Shown in pieces: positions 1-7,556 of a DNA stretch of 42,517 nucleotides. The stretch comes from B10-G9 sp964627755 (GTDB lineage Bacteria; Chloroflexota; Anaerolineae; Anaerolineales; UBA11858). The stretch is from positions 1 to 42,517 of the forward strand of contig CAZVIH010000073.1 of assembly GCA_964627755.1 (NCBI GenBank). Reading direction: 5' to 3'. How positions within the stretch are numbered: position 1 is the stretch's first letter; the number at the start of each line of letters is the position of its first letter. A program made the position numbers and the translations under genes. The notes beneath the pieces were generated by a model that was not told where the DNA came from, searched no databases, and saw nothing but the letters and a program-made list of their open reading frames with translations.

Positions 1-647
1 GCGAAGATGGTGGCAGGTTTGATCTTCTTTTTGAATTCCAGGGCAATCCAGAGCAGAACTCCAGCGGCCAGGAAATTCCATAACATCTCATAAGCAAATG
101 CTGGATGGAAACGTGTGGTCTCAAAGGGAAACTCAAACATATTCCTCCAGGGGGCGATGCGGTGGAACTCATCTATCCGAATACCCCAGGGAAGGTCGGT
201 TGGCGGACCATACAGCTCCTGGTTGATAAAATTCGCCGGGCGCACCAGTGCCTGTCCAATTAACAGAGCCGGGGCGGCTGCATCCAGGAAGATCCGGAAA
301 TCCAGCTTGTTCCTTTTAACAAATATAAGGGCGCCCAAGGCGCCAAATAGAACCGCACCGTAAAAATGCAATCCGCCCTGCGGCAGGTTGATGATCTGCA
401 GGGGATTGTCGATGTAGTAGCGCCCTCCGCCAGCAATGTCATTAAGAACGTACCAGAGCCTGGCGCCCACAATGCCAAAGGGTACAGCCCAGATCAATAA
501 CTCCCAGATATGCTCTCCATTTTCCCCTCTTTGCCTGACACCCCACTCTGCAACTAAACCTGCCAGGATGATTCCAACGGCCATGATCACGCCGTACCAG
601 TGCAGGGAAAAGTTCGTACCAGGGATAGTAAAGATAATCGGATCCAT
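1..647 (-). CDS. lgt: Prolipoprotein diacylglyceryl transferase (5' part, cut by window edge)
   Basis: Lgt is an inner-membrane enzyme that moves diacylglycerol from phosphatidylglycerol to the lipobox cysteine of prolipoproteins. The reverse strand reads MDPIIFTIPG..., then several hydrophobic helices, GGLHFYGA, the family hallmark region VRPANFINQELYG (usually GR.GNFINQE.YG), and RFHPAFAYE near the end. About 215 codons are visible; the C-terminal helices lie left of position 1. The ATG at 647 is chosen because GGAGG sits 7 bases upstream. Several lipoproteins in this window would be substrates. The two small substitutions in the hallmark (P and A for W and G) are noted, but the fold pattern makes the family call secure. 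Confidence 0.93.
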   Translation of the reverse strand, partial: MDPIIFTIPGTNFSLHWYGVIMAVGIILAGLVAEWGVRQRGENGEHIWELLIWAVPFGIVGARLWYVLNDIAGGGRYYIDNPLQIINLPQGGLHFYGAVLFGALGALIFVKRNKLDFRIFLDAAAPALLIGQALVRPANFINQELYGPPTDLPWGIRIDEFHRIAPWRNMFEFPFETTRFHPAFAYEMLWNFLAAGVLLWIALEFKKKIKPATIF

Positions 648-662
648 AATTTCCTCCATAAG

Positions 663-695
663 AGGGATTGAGTCCCTTGGAAGGACTCAATCCCT
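663..695. repeat. 13-bp inverted repeat, copy A of a palindrome family
   Basis: AGGGATTGAGTCC (663-675) is the exact reverse complement of 683-695, with a 7-base loop. It lies between the end of the SHMT-GcvT gene and the start of lgt, just upstream of the lgt ribosome binding site. No T run follows on either strand, so it is not a standard intrinsic terminator. A close relative sits at 31481-31520 after rsmI. Confidence 0.8.
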
Positions 696-721
696 TAAAT
701 GTTCTGCTGTCTCGATAAGAA

Positions 722-760
722 CAACCGCGAATATCTTACCATACTCAAAAATCGCGGTTG
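722..760. repeat. 9-bp inverted repeat with 21-base loop
   Basis: CAACCGCGA (722-730) pairs exactly with TCGCGGTTG (752-760). It is 28 bases downstream of the SHMT-GcvT stop. On the plus strand it is followed by ATTAATTTTT; on the minus strand, the direction of the flanking genes, there is no T run. It may slow 3' decay or aid termination of the upstream gene; function is unproven. Confidence 0.5.
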
Positions 761-787
761 ATTAATTTTTAAGGCCATAAATTTCAT

Positions 788-3700
788 TCAATCTTCCCCG
801 GCCATCCAGGCAGGATTCAGTCCATCTTTTTCTGGAAATCTGGTCAAAACAGTAATTGCTATCGGCAATACAGATTGGCCGTTGATCTGCAAACAATCCT
901 CTCGTGATCCACCGGCTGCTGTACATACGGTAAGCCCAGTGCCCGGAGATGTCAGCTGGCGATCAACCAATGCCAGTCCTACCAGATTGCCCTCTACATC
1001 CATGGAACAGCTGGTTACTTGTCCTACCTGCTTTTTATCTTCATTTATGAGCAAGTCCAATTCTTTCGGCCGTCGGGTCCGTTTTTCATCACACCTGAAA
1101 CGTACAATCTCTCGCTGGCGGTTTGCCTCACAAGCTAAAAGAGCGCTCCTACCGATGAAAAATGGCTTATGGTACTTCACATAACCCGGGAATCCCGCTT
1201 CGACCGGGGAAATACCCAGAGAACCAGCCAGCTCATGGCCGTATAAAGGAAGGCCGGCTTCTATTCTTGTTGAATCCCGGCAGGCCAAACCAGCAGGTTT
1301 CACTCCAAATGGGTCTCCTGCTTCCAGAATCAAATTCCACAGTTTACCCATCTGCTCTGGATGGACCAGGATCTCAAAACCCCAATTTTCACCGGTATAC
1401 CCGGTGCGTGCCACAACCAGGGGGATCCCGCTCAATTCACAGGACATCAATTCCGTCCGCCGCAGCCGGGAAAGGGCCCGCTTTACCGCGGGATCAGCTG
1501 TTAAATCCTGGAGAATATCCAATGATCGGGGACCCTGTAAGGCGAGGTCCCGTTTCTGGGCTTTGCCGCTAGCTGGATCTTTCAGGTTCCTTATCACAGC
1601 CGGTGCTTCCACTTTGATCCCAGGCCGATCCAGGTCAATGACCACTTTCCCATCATTGACCGCATTTAACCAGTCCCAATCCTTCTCTTCATTGGAAGCA
1701 TTGATCACCAGATAATAATAATCCGCGCTGACCCGGTAGATAATGCCATCATCGATCACACTGCCATCAGGCTTGAGGAAGTAGCCATAGAGTGATTGTC
1801 CATCATCCAGCCAAGCAGCATAGTTGGAAAAAACAAGATCCAGGAAAGGTGTCGCATTGGGCCCGGAGATCTCAAAAACGCCCATATGAGCGACATCAAA
1901 TAATCCGGCGCTTTTTCGAACTGCTTGATGTTCTTCCCTGACGGAGGAATACCTCACTGGCATTTCCCATCCGGCAAAGGGGACCAATTTTCCTCCCAAT
2001 TCCTGATGGATAGCGTAGAGTTCGGTTTTCTTGAGTGGGGACTCTTTCTCATCCCAGACCCATTCTTTCTGCTGACCAGCTGGAAGATCCGCCCTGAGTG
2101 AATCCTGGCCGATAAAATAAGGTTTGGAGAGATCAAAATATTCAGGATGCCCCTGATACAGGTCATTAACTGCTGAACCAGCCCTCATTTCAGTTTGATA
2201 GGGTTTGCCCTGCCCCTCTACCAGCTCGAGTATGACCGGTCCTTCCACTTTCCGGTAAAAATCTTTTTGATCAAAGCAGATATAACCATCACTTATGCCC
2301 CGCATCCAGGATAGCAGTTTCCCTGTTTCAGCAGGTTGAGAAGATATTAAATAACAATTCCTTCCCCTTGAATCTGTCTCAACTCTTTGTATCTCAACTT
2401 CAGCAAGAAGGGTTCCCTCACTATTAAGGAAATATGAAATAGTTTTTTCTTCAACAGCCAGTCCCATTAAATTGGAAGAGGTCAACTGGTCCAGGAATTG
2501 CCTGGCTCTGAAACCGATCACTTTGATCTGGTGCGTTTCGCCTTCATCAACAGCCTCAATATCCTGATAATGGGGATAACCAAGGCCTTCAATTTTCAGA
2601 TCAATACCTGCTTTTCCAGCAATATCAGCTACCTCAGATCGGACTTCTTCCAGAATATTCAGATCGACTTTAGCCCTGGGAAGCATCCCTGCCAATCCCT
2701 GATATACAAAAGGTTTCAGGTTAGAAAGCAATTTATGCATTAAACCTGCCAGGCTGTCCATATCCTTTTCCGCCAGGCCGCGCTGAGTTAGCCAGGGAGT
2801 GCCCAAACGGATGCCGGTTGCCAGGGGTGTTTCCAGATCACCCGGTATGGTGTTTTTATTAGCAACCATGCCCGCCAGATCGAGAATGCGCACTGCAGGT
2901 TCTCCCCAGATCGGGTAATTTAATCCAGTTGGCTGTGCTGAAGGGACGGGGATCGATTTTAGATCCAGCAGAAGCAAATGAGTGTCGGTGCCGCCGTAAG
3001 CCAGCCTTACACCTCGTTTGATAAATCCTTCAGCCAACGCCTTGGCATTCTTAACAATTTGGTGCTGCAGTGTTTTGAACTGATCAGATTTTGCCAGTTC
3101 AAAAGCTACTGCCATAGCAGCAAATTTATTGACATGCGGTCCCCCTTGTTCTCCCGGGAAAATAGCCAAATCGATTTTTCCCGCTATTTCCTCATCGGTA
3201 GTCATCACCACCGCGCCGCGTGGTCCCATTAGTGTTTTATGCGTGGTAAAAGTCACCACGTCAGCAATACCAACCGGGTTAGGATAAACTCCAGCAACAG
3301 CCATCCCGGCCACATGGGAAATATCCGCCATCAGGAATGCACCGCAGTCATCTGCTATCTCCCTGAACTGGCCCCAATCCGGAGCCCAGGGATAAGATGT
3401 GTAGCCAGCAACGATGATCTTGGGATGATGTTTCAGCGCCAGATCACGAATGGCGTCATAGTCCAGACGCTCCGTAGCCGGATCAACGCCATAAGAGATT
3501 ACGTTGTAGCGCTGTCCGGATATGTTAAACTCTGACCCGTGGGATAGATGACCTCCCTGATACAGGTCCAAACCCATAAAAGTATCTCCCGGTTTCATCA
3601 GGGACCAGTAAACGCCCAGGTTGGCTGGTGTGCCGGATAAGGCCTGGACATTCACATAGATTTGATCAGCTGAGACGTCCTCAGTTGCAAAAATCTGGGC

Positions 3701-4045
3701 AGCCTTGCGTTGGGCCAGGCATTCCAGGATATTGGCGTACTCTTTTCCCTTATAAAAACGACGGTCTGCGTAGCGCCGGTAATTGGCCAGATGCCAGGCA
3801 ATATCTCTCAAGCCTTCTTCATTTTCGAGGACCATTTTTGAAGGGGGATAACCCTCTGCATAGAGATTCTGAAAACGGGTTCCCAAAGCATCACGGACAG
3901 CTTGTGGCACATAGGATTGGGAGGGAATGAAGATCAATTTCCTGGCCTGGCGTTCATCTTCCCAGCGGATCAGGTCGGCAACAAATGGAGCTGCTTCTTC
4001 GATTTCCTGGCGGAACAGGAAATCATCAAAATCGTTATTCGGCAT
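788..4045 (-). CDS. Serine hydroxymethyltransferase fused to glycine cleavage T-protein (GlyA-GcvT fusion)
   Basis: This 1085-residue protein has three parts. Residues 1 to about 470 are SHMT, the PLP enzyme converting serine and tetrahydrofolate to glycine and methylene-THF: YAEGYP at 62-67, DISHVAG at 241-247 and the PLP lysine in TTHKTLMGPRG at about 270. Residues about 500-640 resemble the first half of a GcvT fold without its acidic folate-site residues (VEIQRV where GcvT has DDGIIYRV). Residues about 672-1085 are a full aminomethyltransferase, with LVPFAGWEMPVRY, FDVAHMG, DGSVIDDG and ARTGYTGE, which takes the aminomethyl group of glycine from H-protein to make methylene-THF. Both active domains share product and cofactor, so channelling is plausible. 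A 27-residue insertion follows YAEGYP in the SHMT part. The ATG at 4045 has GAGG six bases upstream. P-, H- and L-proteins are not in the window. Confidence 0.93.
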   Translation of the reverse strand: MPNNDFDDFLFRQEIEEAAPFVADLIRWEDERQARKLIFIPSQSYVPQAVRDALGTRFQNLYAEGYPPSKMVLENEEGLRDIAWHLANYRRYADRRFYKGKEYANILECLAQRKAAQIFATEDVSADQIYVNVQALSGTPANLGVYWSLMKPGDTFMGLDLYQGGHLSHGSEFNISGQRYNVISYGVDPATERLDYDAIRDLALKHHPKIIVAGYTSYPWAPDWGQFREIADDCGAFLMADISHVAGMAVAGVYPNPVGIADVVTFTTHKTLMGPRGAVVMTTDEEIAGKIDLAIFPGEQGGPHVNKFAAMAVAFELAKSDQFKTLQHQIVKNAKALAEGFIKRGVRLAYGGTDTHLLLLDLKSIPVPSAQPTGLNYPIWGEPAVRILDLAGMVANKNTIPGDLETPLATGIRLGTPWLTQRGLAEKDMDSLAGLMHKLLSNLKPFVYQGLAGMLPRAKVDLNILEEVRSEVADIAGKAGIDLKIEGLGYPHYQDIEAVDEGETHQIKVIGFRARQFLDQLTSSNLMGLAVEEKTISYFLNSEGTLLAEVEIQRVETDSRGRNCYLISSQPAETGKLLSWMRGISDGYICFDQKDFYRKVEGPVILELVEGQGKPYQTEMRAGSAVNDLYQGHPEYFDLSKPYFIGQDSLRADLPAGQQKEWVWDEKESPLKKTELYAIHQELGGKLVPFAGWEMPVRYSSVREEHQAVRKSAGLFDVAHMGVFEISGPNATPFLDLVFSNYAAWLDDGQSLYGYFLKPDGSVIDDGIIYRVSADYYYLVINASNEEKDWDWLNAVNDGKVVIDLDRPGIKVEAPAVIRNLKDPASGKAQKRDLALQGPRSLDILQDLTADPAVKRALSRLRRTELMSCELSGIPLVVARTGYTGENWGFEILVHPEQMGKLWNLILEAGDPFGVKPAGLACRDSTRIEAGLPLYGHELAGSLGISPVEAGFPGYVKYHKPFFIGRSALLACEANRQREIVRFRCDEKRTRRPKELDLLINEDKKQVGQVTSCSMDVEGNLVGLALVDRQLTSPGTGLTVCTAAGGSREDCLQINGQSVLPIAITVLTRFPEKDGLNPAWMAGED

Positions 4046-4084
4046 GGATACCTCAGTTTATATAAATCAGCATAGCCCAGTTAG

Positions 4085-4116
4085 AAAAAAATTCCTGATC
4101 CAAATCGGGATCAGGA
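4085..4116 (-). terminator. Intrinsic-terminator-like hairpin in the SHMT-GcvT leader
   Basis: On the minus strand TCCTGATCC and GGATCAGGA form a 9-bp perfect stem (plus positions 4093-4101 and 4108-4116) with a 6-base loop, followed by AA and seven T. It ends about 40 bases before the SHMT-GcvT start codon and points the same way. It would therefore either end a separate small RNA or act as an attenuator controlling the fusion gene. Confidence 0.75.
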
Positions 4117-4312
4117 TCTATATCTGATTTAACCATAGACACGGGGCTGATTCAACTGACAAAAAACATGACCTGCTGCCGTTTATGAATTACAAACAGC
4201 ATCAGGAATAGACCGAACACTTGCACCTTAATGAAGCTGGGGGTAAACTTATTGTCGGTGGAAGGAAAACAAGATTCCTTTCCGCCAATCGGGATCAAAA
4301 CCCTTTTTTTTT
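4117..4312. promoter_or_regulatory. Structured untranslated region upstream of SHMT-GcvT (candidate leader RNA)
   Basis: The 314-base gap 4046-4359 holds several hairpins. An 11-bp stem with one bulge spans 4257-4286 (GGTGGAAGGAA against TTCCTTTCCGCC). A longer imperfect hairpin spans about 4171-4206 (CCTG..GTTT against AAAC..CAGG). A T9 run lies at 4304-4312 on the plus strand. Together with the minus-strand terminator at 4085-4116 this looks like a cis-regulatory leader of the glycine gene. I could not match it to the glycine or THF riboswitch consensus. It could instead belong to the plus-strand small gene at 4360. Confidence 0.4.
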
Positions 4313-4359
4313 GAAATCGTTTTTATTGGGAAGCTAGACTATCAAAAAGGCTGATTACA

Positions 4360-4584
4360 ATGCGGAAAATTGATACTTCTTTCCTGTCTAAGGATGAATG
4401 CTGGGGAGTCCAGATCAACGGACTTAAACATTGCCAAAACTGTAAATGGATTGGGATAAGCGCCTGTGAAGGCAAAAACGTCCGCCTCACCGGTTTTAAT
4501 TCCAAAGGATATAGAATTGGGGACAATGGATTGATCGCAGACGAGTACAACCGCGGATATGATAAATCCGCAACCCTCGCCTAA
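4360..4584 (+). CDS. Small four-cysteine protein of unknown function (74 aa)
   Basis: I do not recognise a family. The protein has cysteines at 14, 25, 28 and 36 (C-x10-C-x2-C-x7-C, with HCQNCKWIGISAC at its centre), which suggests a zinc or iron-sulfur site. It lacks a signal peptide or membrane helix. AAGG lies nine bases before the ATG, and codon use resembles neighbouring genes, which supports a real gene over the overlapping reverse-frame ORF. It converges on the dihydroorotate-dehydrogenase-like gene with a 6-base gap and sits next to the hydrogenase operon, but on the opposite strand. A role in redox or metal biology is only a guess. Confidence 0.5.
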   Translation: MRKIDTSFLSKDECWGVQINGLKHCQNCKWIGISACEGKNVRLTGFNSKGYRIGDNGLIADEYNRGYDKSATLA

Positions 4585-4590
4585 ACAAAT

Positions 4591-5577
4591 CTAGTCTATT
4601 TTTCCAGTCAGGGTCTTTCTCATAAACTGAACCCGCTCAAACGCAGCAGCATTCTTTTCATCCCTGCTCAATTTGCCCTTAAATTGGTCCAAAGAAGAAT
4701 AGTTCTTCTTTGCCATCCATTTTTCAAGTCCTTCCAGCATGGTGTCAATATATCCAATCCCGTTTATATAAAGCGTTGAACATACCTGGGCGGCTGCCGC
4801 GCCAACCAGAAGGTGTTTAATCACACCGTTCGCATCGTGGATTCCAGTATTACCTGCTATATCACACGTAACCTTGCCTGATAATAATGAGACCCACCGT
4901 AATGCCTGGGTGATTTCTTCCGGTGCGCTGAGTTCTATATCTCTGACTACTTTTTCATTTTCAAGATCGATATCAGGGCTGTAAAAACGGTTAAACAGAA
5001 CAACCGCATCTGCTCCTGCAGCTTCCAGTCTTTTCACAATACTTAATGGGTTAGTGAAGAAAGGACCGATTTTAACAGCGATTGGAACCGTAACATACTT
5101 CTTTACTTCAGTGACAATTTCCACATAGGTGTCTTCAATATCCTGGCTGCTGATTTTGGGATCAAAAGGCATAATGGCAATATTGAGCTCCAGACCATCA
5201 ATGCCGGCCTCTTCCAATTTTGCCGCGAATTTTGGCCACTCGGCAGGAGTAATGCAATTAACACTTGCCAGGATAGGGATCGAGGTTTTTTCCTTGGCTT
5301 CCTTGATCAGGGTGATATATTCAGCAACACCCATTTCTTTGGAGTGTTCATTGATAAATTCGACAGCTTCCGGATACCAGAAATATTTATCATCCTGGTC
5401 CATCAGATTTTCCACATCAACCAGCAGCTGCTCCTCATAAAGAGATTTCAGAACAATCGCTCCTGCGCCTGACGCTGCACAATCCATGACATAATTGATC
5501 GAGCTGGTAAGCCGCGAACTGCTGACGATGATAGGGTTTTTAAGTTTTAATCCCATGTAGGTTGTAGAAAGGTCCAT
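4591..5577 (-). CDS. Dihydroorotate dehydrogenase-like flavoprotein, last gene of the hydrogenase operon
   Basis: At 328 residues this has the length and pattern of class 1 dihydroorotate dehydrogenase-like FMN TIM barrels: MGLKLKNPIIVSSS at the N-terminus, ASGAGAIVLKSL, PILASVNC, GLELNIA, PIAVKIGPFFTNP (FMN-contacting lysine), VVLFNRF, and IAGNTGIHDANGVIKHLLVGA near the C-terminal phosphate-binding region. The NxSCPN loop of true PyrD, which carries the catalytic Cys, is replaced by NIAIMPFDP, so pyrimidine synthesis is doubtful. It follows the maturation protease gene by 19 bases, so it is probably co-transcribed with hox. It may be an oxidoreductase working with the hydrogenase or its NAD(P)H. 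GAGGATTCAAAT precedes the ATG. Confidence 0.85.
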   Translation of the reverse strand: MDLSTTYMGLKLKNPIIVSSSRLTSSINYVMDCAASGAGAIVLKSLYEEQLLVDVENLMDQDDKYFWYPEAVEFINEHSKEMGVAEYITLIKEAKEKTSIPILASVNCITPAEWPKFAAKLEEAGIDGLELNIAIMPFDPKISSQDIEDTYVEIVTEVKKYVTVPIAVKIGPFFTNPLSIVKRLEAAGADAVVLFNRFYSPDIDLENEKVVRDIELSAPEEITQALRWVSLLSGKVTCDIAGNTGIHDANGVIKHLLVGAAAAQVCSTLYINGIGYIDTMLEGLEKWMAKKNYSSLDQFKGKLSRDEKNAAAFERVQFMRKTLTGKID

Positions 5578-5596
5578 ATTTGAATCCTCTTTTGTC

Positions 5597-6082
5597 TTAA
5601 CATGTTTTAAATTTGTTATTCAATTTCAGGACAAGATCTGGTTTTTCCAGAACAATCTTCATATAGGAGAGGGCTTTTTCCATGTTGTCCAGTGCCCTGT
5701 CTGAAATTCCTTCCTTGAAATCCCACTCATACCCCTTAATATGCAGCAGCATCACATGGGGGTCTTTTTGAAAGAGCTCTTTGCATAGTTCCACGACATA
5801 TCCAGGGGAGGCAGCGTGGGTAGTAAAAGAGACTTTTGTATTTCCAGCAACCCTGCTCAAGCAAAAATCTTCAATTTCTTCCTGGGATGCATCGGCGAAG
5901 ATCACAAGATCTTTATTGGAGATGGCTTCTGCATCTTCGATATTGAGCTGGTAGTTTTTATCAAATTCAATATCCGCCAACTCCGTTTCTACTGCCCACT
6001 CTTCCAATCTTTTTACAAGTTCTACGCCCAATCCATCGTCCTGCCTGCCGGGATTTCCATAGCCATAAATCAGAATCTGCAT
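5597..6082 (-). CDS. hoxW: Hydrogenase maturation protease (HoxW/HycI type)
   Basis: This nickel-dependent endopeptidase trims the C-terminus of the NiFe large subunit after the active site is loaded. The protein starts MQILIYGYGNPGRQDDGLG, matching the family start (GxGNP...DDGxG with the metal-binding acid). It then has DLVIFADAS and FTTHAASPG, which holds the conserved metal-binding His. The ATG at 6082 is preferred over the upstream TTG at 6109 because it gives the usual family N-terminus and lies just after the hoxH stop (6090); the TTG start would overlap hoxH by 20 bases. Its position directly after hoxH fits a dedicated partner. The symbol is by function and context. Confidence 0.88.
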   Translation of the reverse strand: MQILIYGYGNPGRQDDGLGVELVKRLEEWAVETELADIEFDKNYQLNIEDAEAISNKDLVIFADASQEEIEDFCLSRVAGNTKVSFTTHAASPGYVVELCKELFQKDPHVMLLHIKGYEWDFKEGISDRALDNMEKALSYMKIVLEKPDLVLKLNNKFKTC

Positions 6083-6089
6083 CAGAAGA

Positions 6090-7541
6090 TCAGGTCCTCT
6101 TCTGGTCAATTAACCGGTCTTTGGCATCATATAACGAGATTTCAAGCGGCATCTGGCCCAAAGCGTGGGTTGCACAGCTGAGACAGGGGTCATAGGCCCG
6201 GATCGCCACTTCCACAGCATTCATCATTGGCTCGGTGATTTGCGCTTTGCCATCCATCCAGGAATGCGCAACGCTGTTGACCGACTGGTTCATGGGTTCA
6301 TTATTATTGGTTGTCGAAACGATCAGATTCACTCTGGTCAGCTGATCATCATCATTGATCTCGTAGTGATGGAATAGAGTTCCCCTGGGAGCTTCCAGCA
6401 AACCGATACCTTTATTAACCTTGGTCCCTTTTGTGACCAGCTCACCTTCCATCAGGTCAGGATCATTCAACAGCTCTTTCATCATCTCAGCCGAGTGGAG
6501 CAGCTCAATCAATCTCGCATAGTGGTAGTGCAGGCAGTGATTGTTGGGCTTGCCGTTTGTAACGGCTTTATACTGTTCAAACTCAGCCTGCGCCAAAGGT
6601 GATGGAATAAAATCACAGGTATTCAGCCTTGCCAACGGTCCTACCCGGTACCAGCCCTTTTTCGGCCCCAGGTGTTTGAGATAAGGGAATTTCATGTAAC
6701 TCCAGGACCGGACTTCCTCTTCGATATATTGTTCATAATCCTGGTAATCAACATCGTCAAGGATTTTATTTCCTTCCCAATCAACAGCTCTTAAAACACC
6801 ATGGTAAAGGTCAAGCGCACCGTCTTTCCTAACCAGGCTGAGGTGATTGGAGGGGAAAGAAGCAAAATCATCGATAAAGCTCTGATTCTTCGAATAATAA
6901 TCCTTGAAGAACTCCATCACTCCCGTTGACCAATCGAGCATCTTATCGATATTCTGGAGTTCCGGCCCATTCAGGAATAATTCTTTATCCTCAGGACTGA
7001 GGTGTTTGTTAATGCCTCCGGGGATGGCTCCAGTACCGTGGATCTTCTTGCCAGCTGTGGCGCGGATGATCTCCTGTCCAAACTTCCGCATCATCACTCC
7101 CTGAACAGCAAGATCTTTATGCTCCAGGGCCACACCGATAACGTTTCTGATCGCTGGATCCGCATCAATTCCAAATAACAGATCTGGAGATACAAGGTGG
7201 AAGAAATGTAATGCATGGGACTGGAAGATCTGCCCATAGTGCATCAATCTCCTCATCTTTTCTCCTGTTGGGGTCAGTCCTTCGCCGGTGCCTGCTCCTA
7301 CGATAACATCAAGAGCCTTGGCAGCTGCCAGGTGGTGGCTTACAGGACAAATACCGCACAGTCTTTGAACCAGCACCGGCGCTTCCCAATAAGGCCTTCC
7401 CTGCACAAAACGTTCAAAACCTCTGAATTCAACAATATGAAGCCTGGATTCAGTTACCTGATTACTGTCATCTAGGTGAATGGTAACCTTTCCGTGGCCC
7501 TCAACTCTGGTTACCGGTTCAATGGTGATTTTTTGTGACAT
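6090..7541 (-). CDS. hoxH: NiFe hydrogenase large subunit (HoxH)
   Basis: This catalytic subunit binds the NiFe(CN)2CO centre in a cytoplasmic bidirectional H2:NAD(P)+ hydrogenase (group 3 type). The N-terminal L1 motif RLCGICPVSHH has C62 and C65. The C-terminal motif DPCLSCATH has C453 and C456, followed by 24 residues that the neighbouring protease would remove after H459. At 483 residues it has the usual HoxH length. AAAAGGATACATAT precedes the ATG. It is the fourth gene of the operon, 15 bases after hoxY. All four cysteine ligands are intact, so the subunit should be active. Confidence 0.95.
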   Translation of the reverse strand: MSQKITIEPVTRVEGHGKVTIHLDDSNQVTESRLHIVEFRGFERFVQGRPYWEAPVLVQRLCGICPVSHHLAAAKALDVIVGAGTGEGLTPTGEKMRRLMHYGQIFQSHALHFFHLVSPDLLFGIDADPAIRNVIGVALEHKDLAVQGVMMRKFGQEIIRATAGKKIHGTGAIPGGINKHLSPEDKELFLNGPELQNIDKMLDWSTGVMEFFKDYYSKNQSFIDDFASFPSNHLSLVRKDGALDLYHGVLRAVDWEGNKILDDVDYQDYEQYIEEEVRSWSYMKFPYLKHLGPKKGWYRVGPLARLNTCDFIPSPLAQAEFEQYKAVTNGKPNNHCLHYHYARLIELLHSAEMMKELLNDPDLMEGELVTKGTKVNKGIGLLEAPRGTLFHHYEINDDDQLTRVNLIVSTTNNNEPMNQSVNSVAHSWMDGKAQITEPMMNAVEVAIRAYDPCLSCATHALGQMPLEISLYDAKDRLIDQKRT

Positions 7542-7556
7542 ATATGTATCCTTTTA

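Noticed and set aside
436..765. 109-residue plus-strand ORF
   Set aside because: It overlaps lgt and the palindromes in the reverse direction and has no recognisable domain.
4144..4154. GGGGCTGATTC resembles the 5' end of tmRNA
   Set aside because: The following bases do not match the tmRNA start (no GGATTCGAC), and there is no tRNA-like 3' end within range; a chance match of 11 bases.
4117..4312. Glycine or THF riboswitch in the SHMT-GcvT leader
   Set aside because: Known consensus segments were not found on the minus strand, so no class is named, although a regulatory leader remains possible.
4323..4550. 75-residue minus-strand ORF overlapping the four-Cys gene
   Set aside because: No ribosome binding site and composition like a shadow frame; the plus-strand frame is the better candidate.
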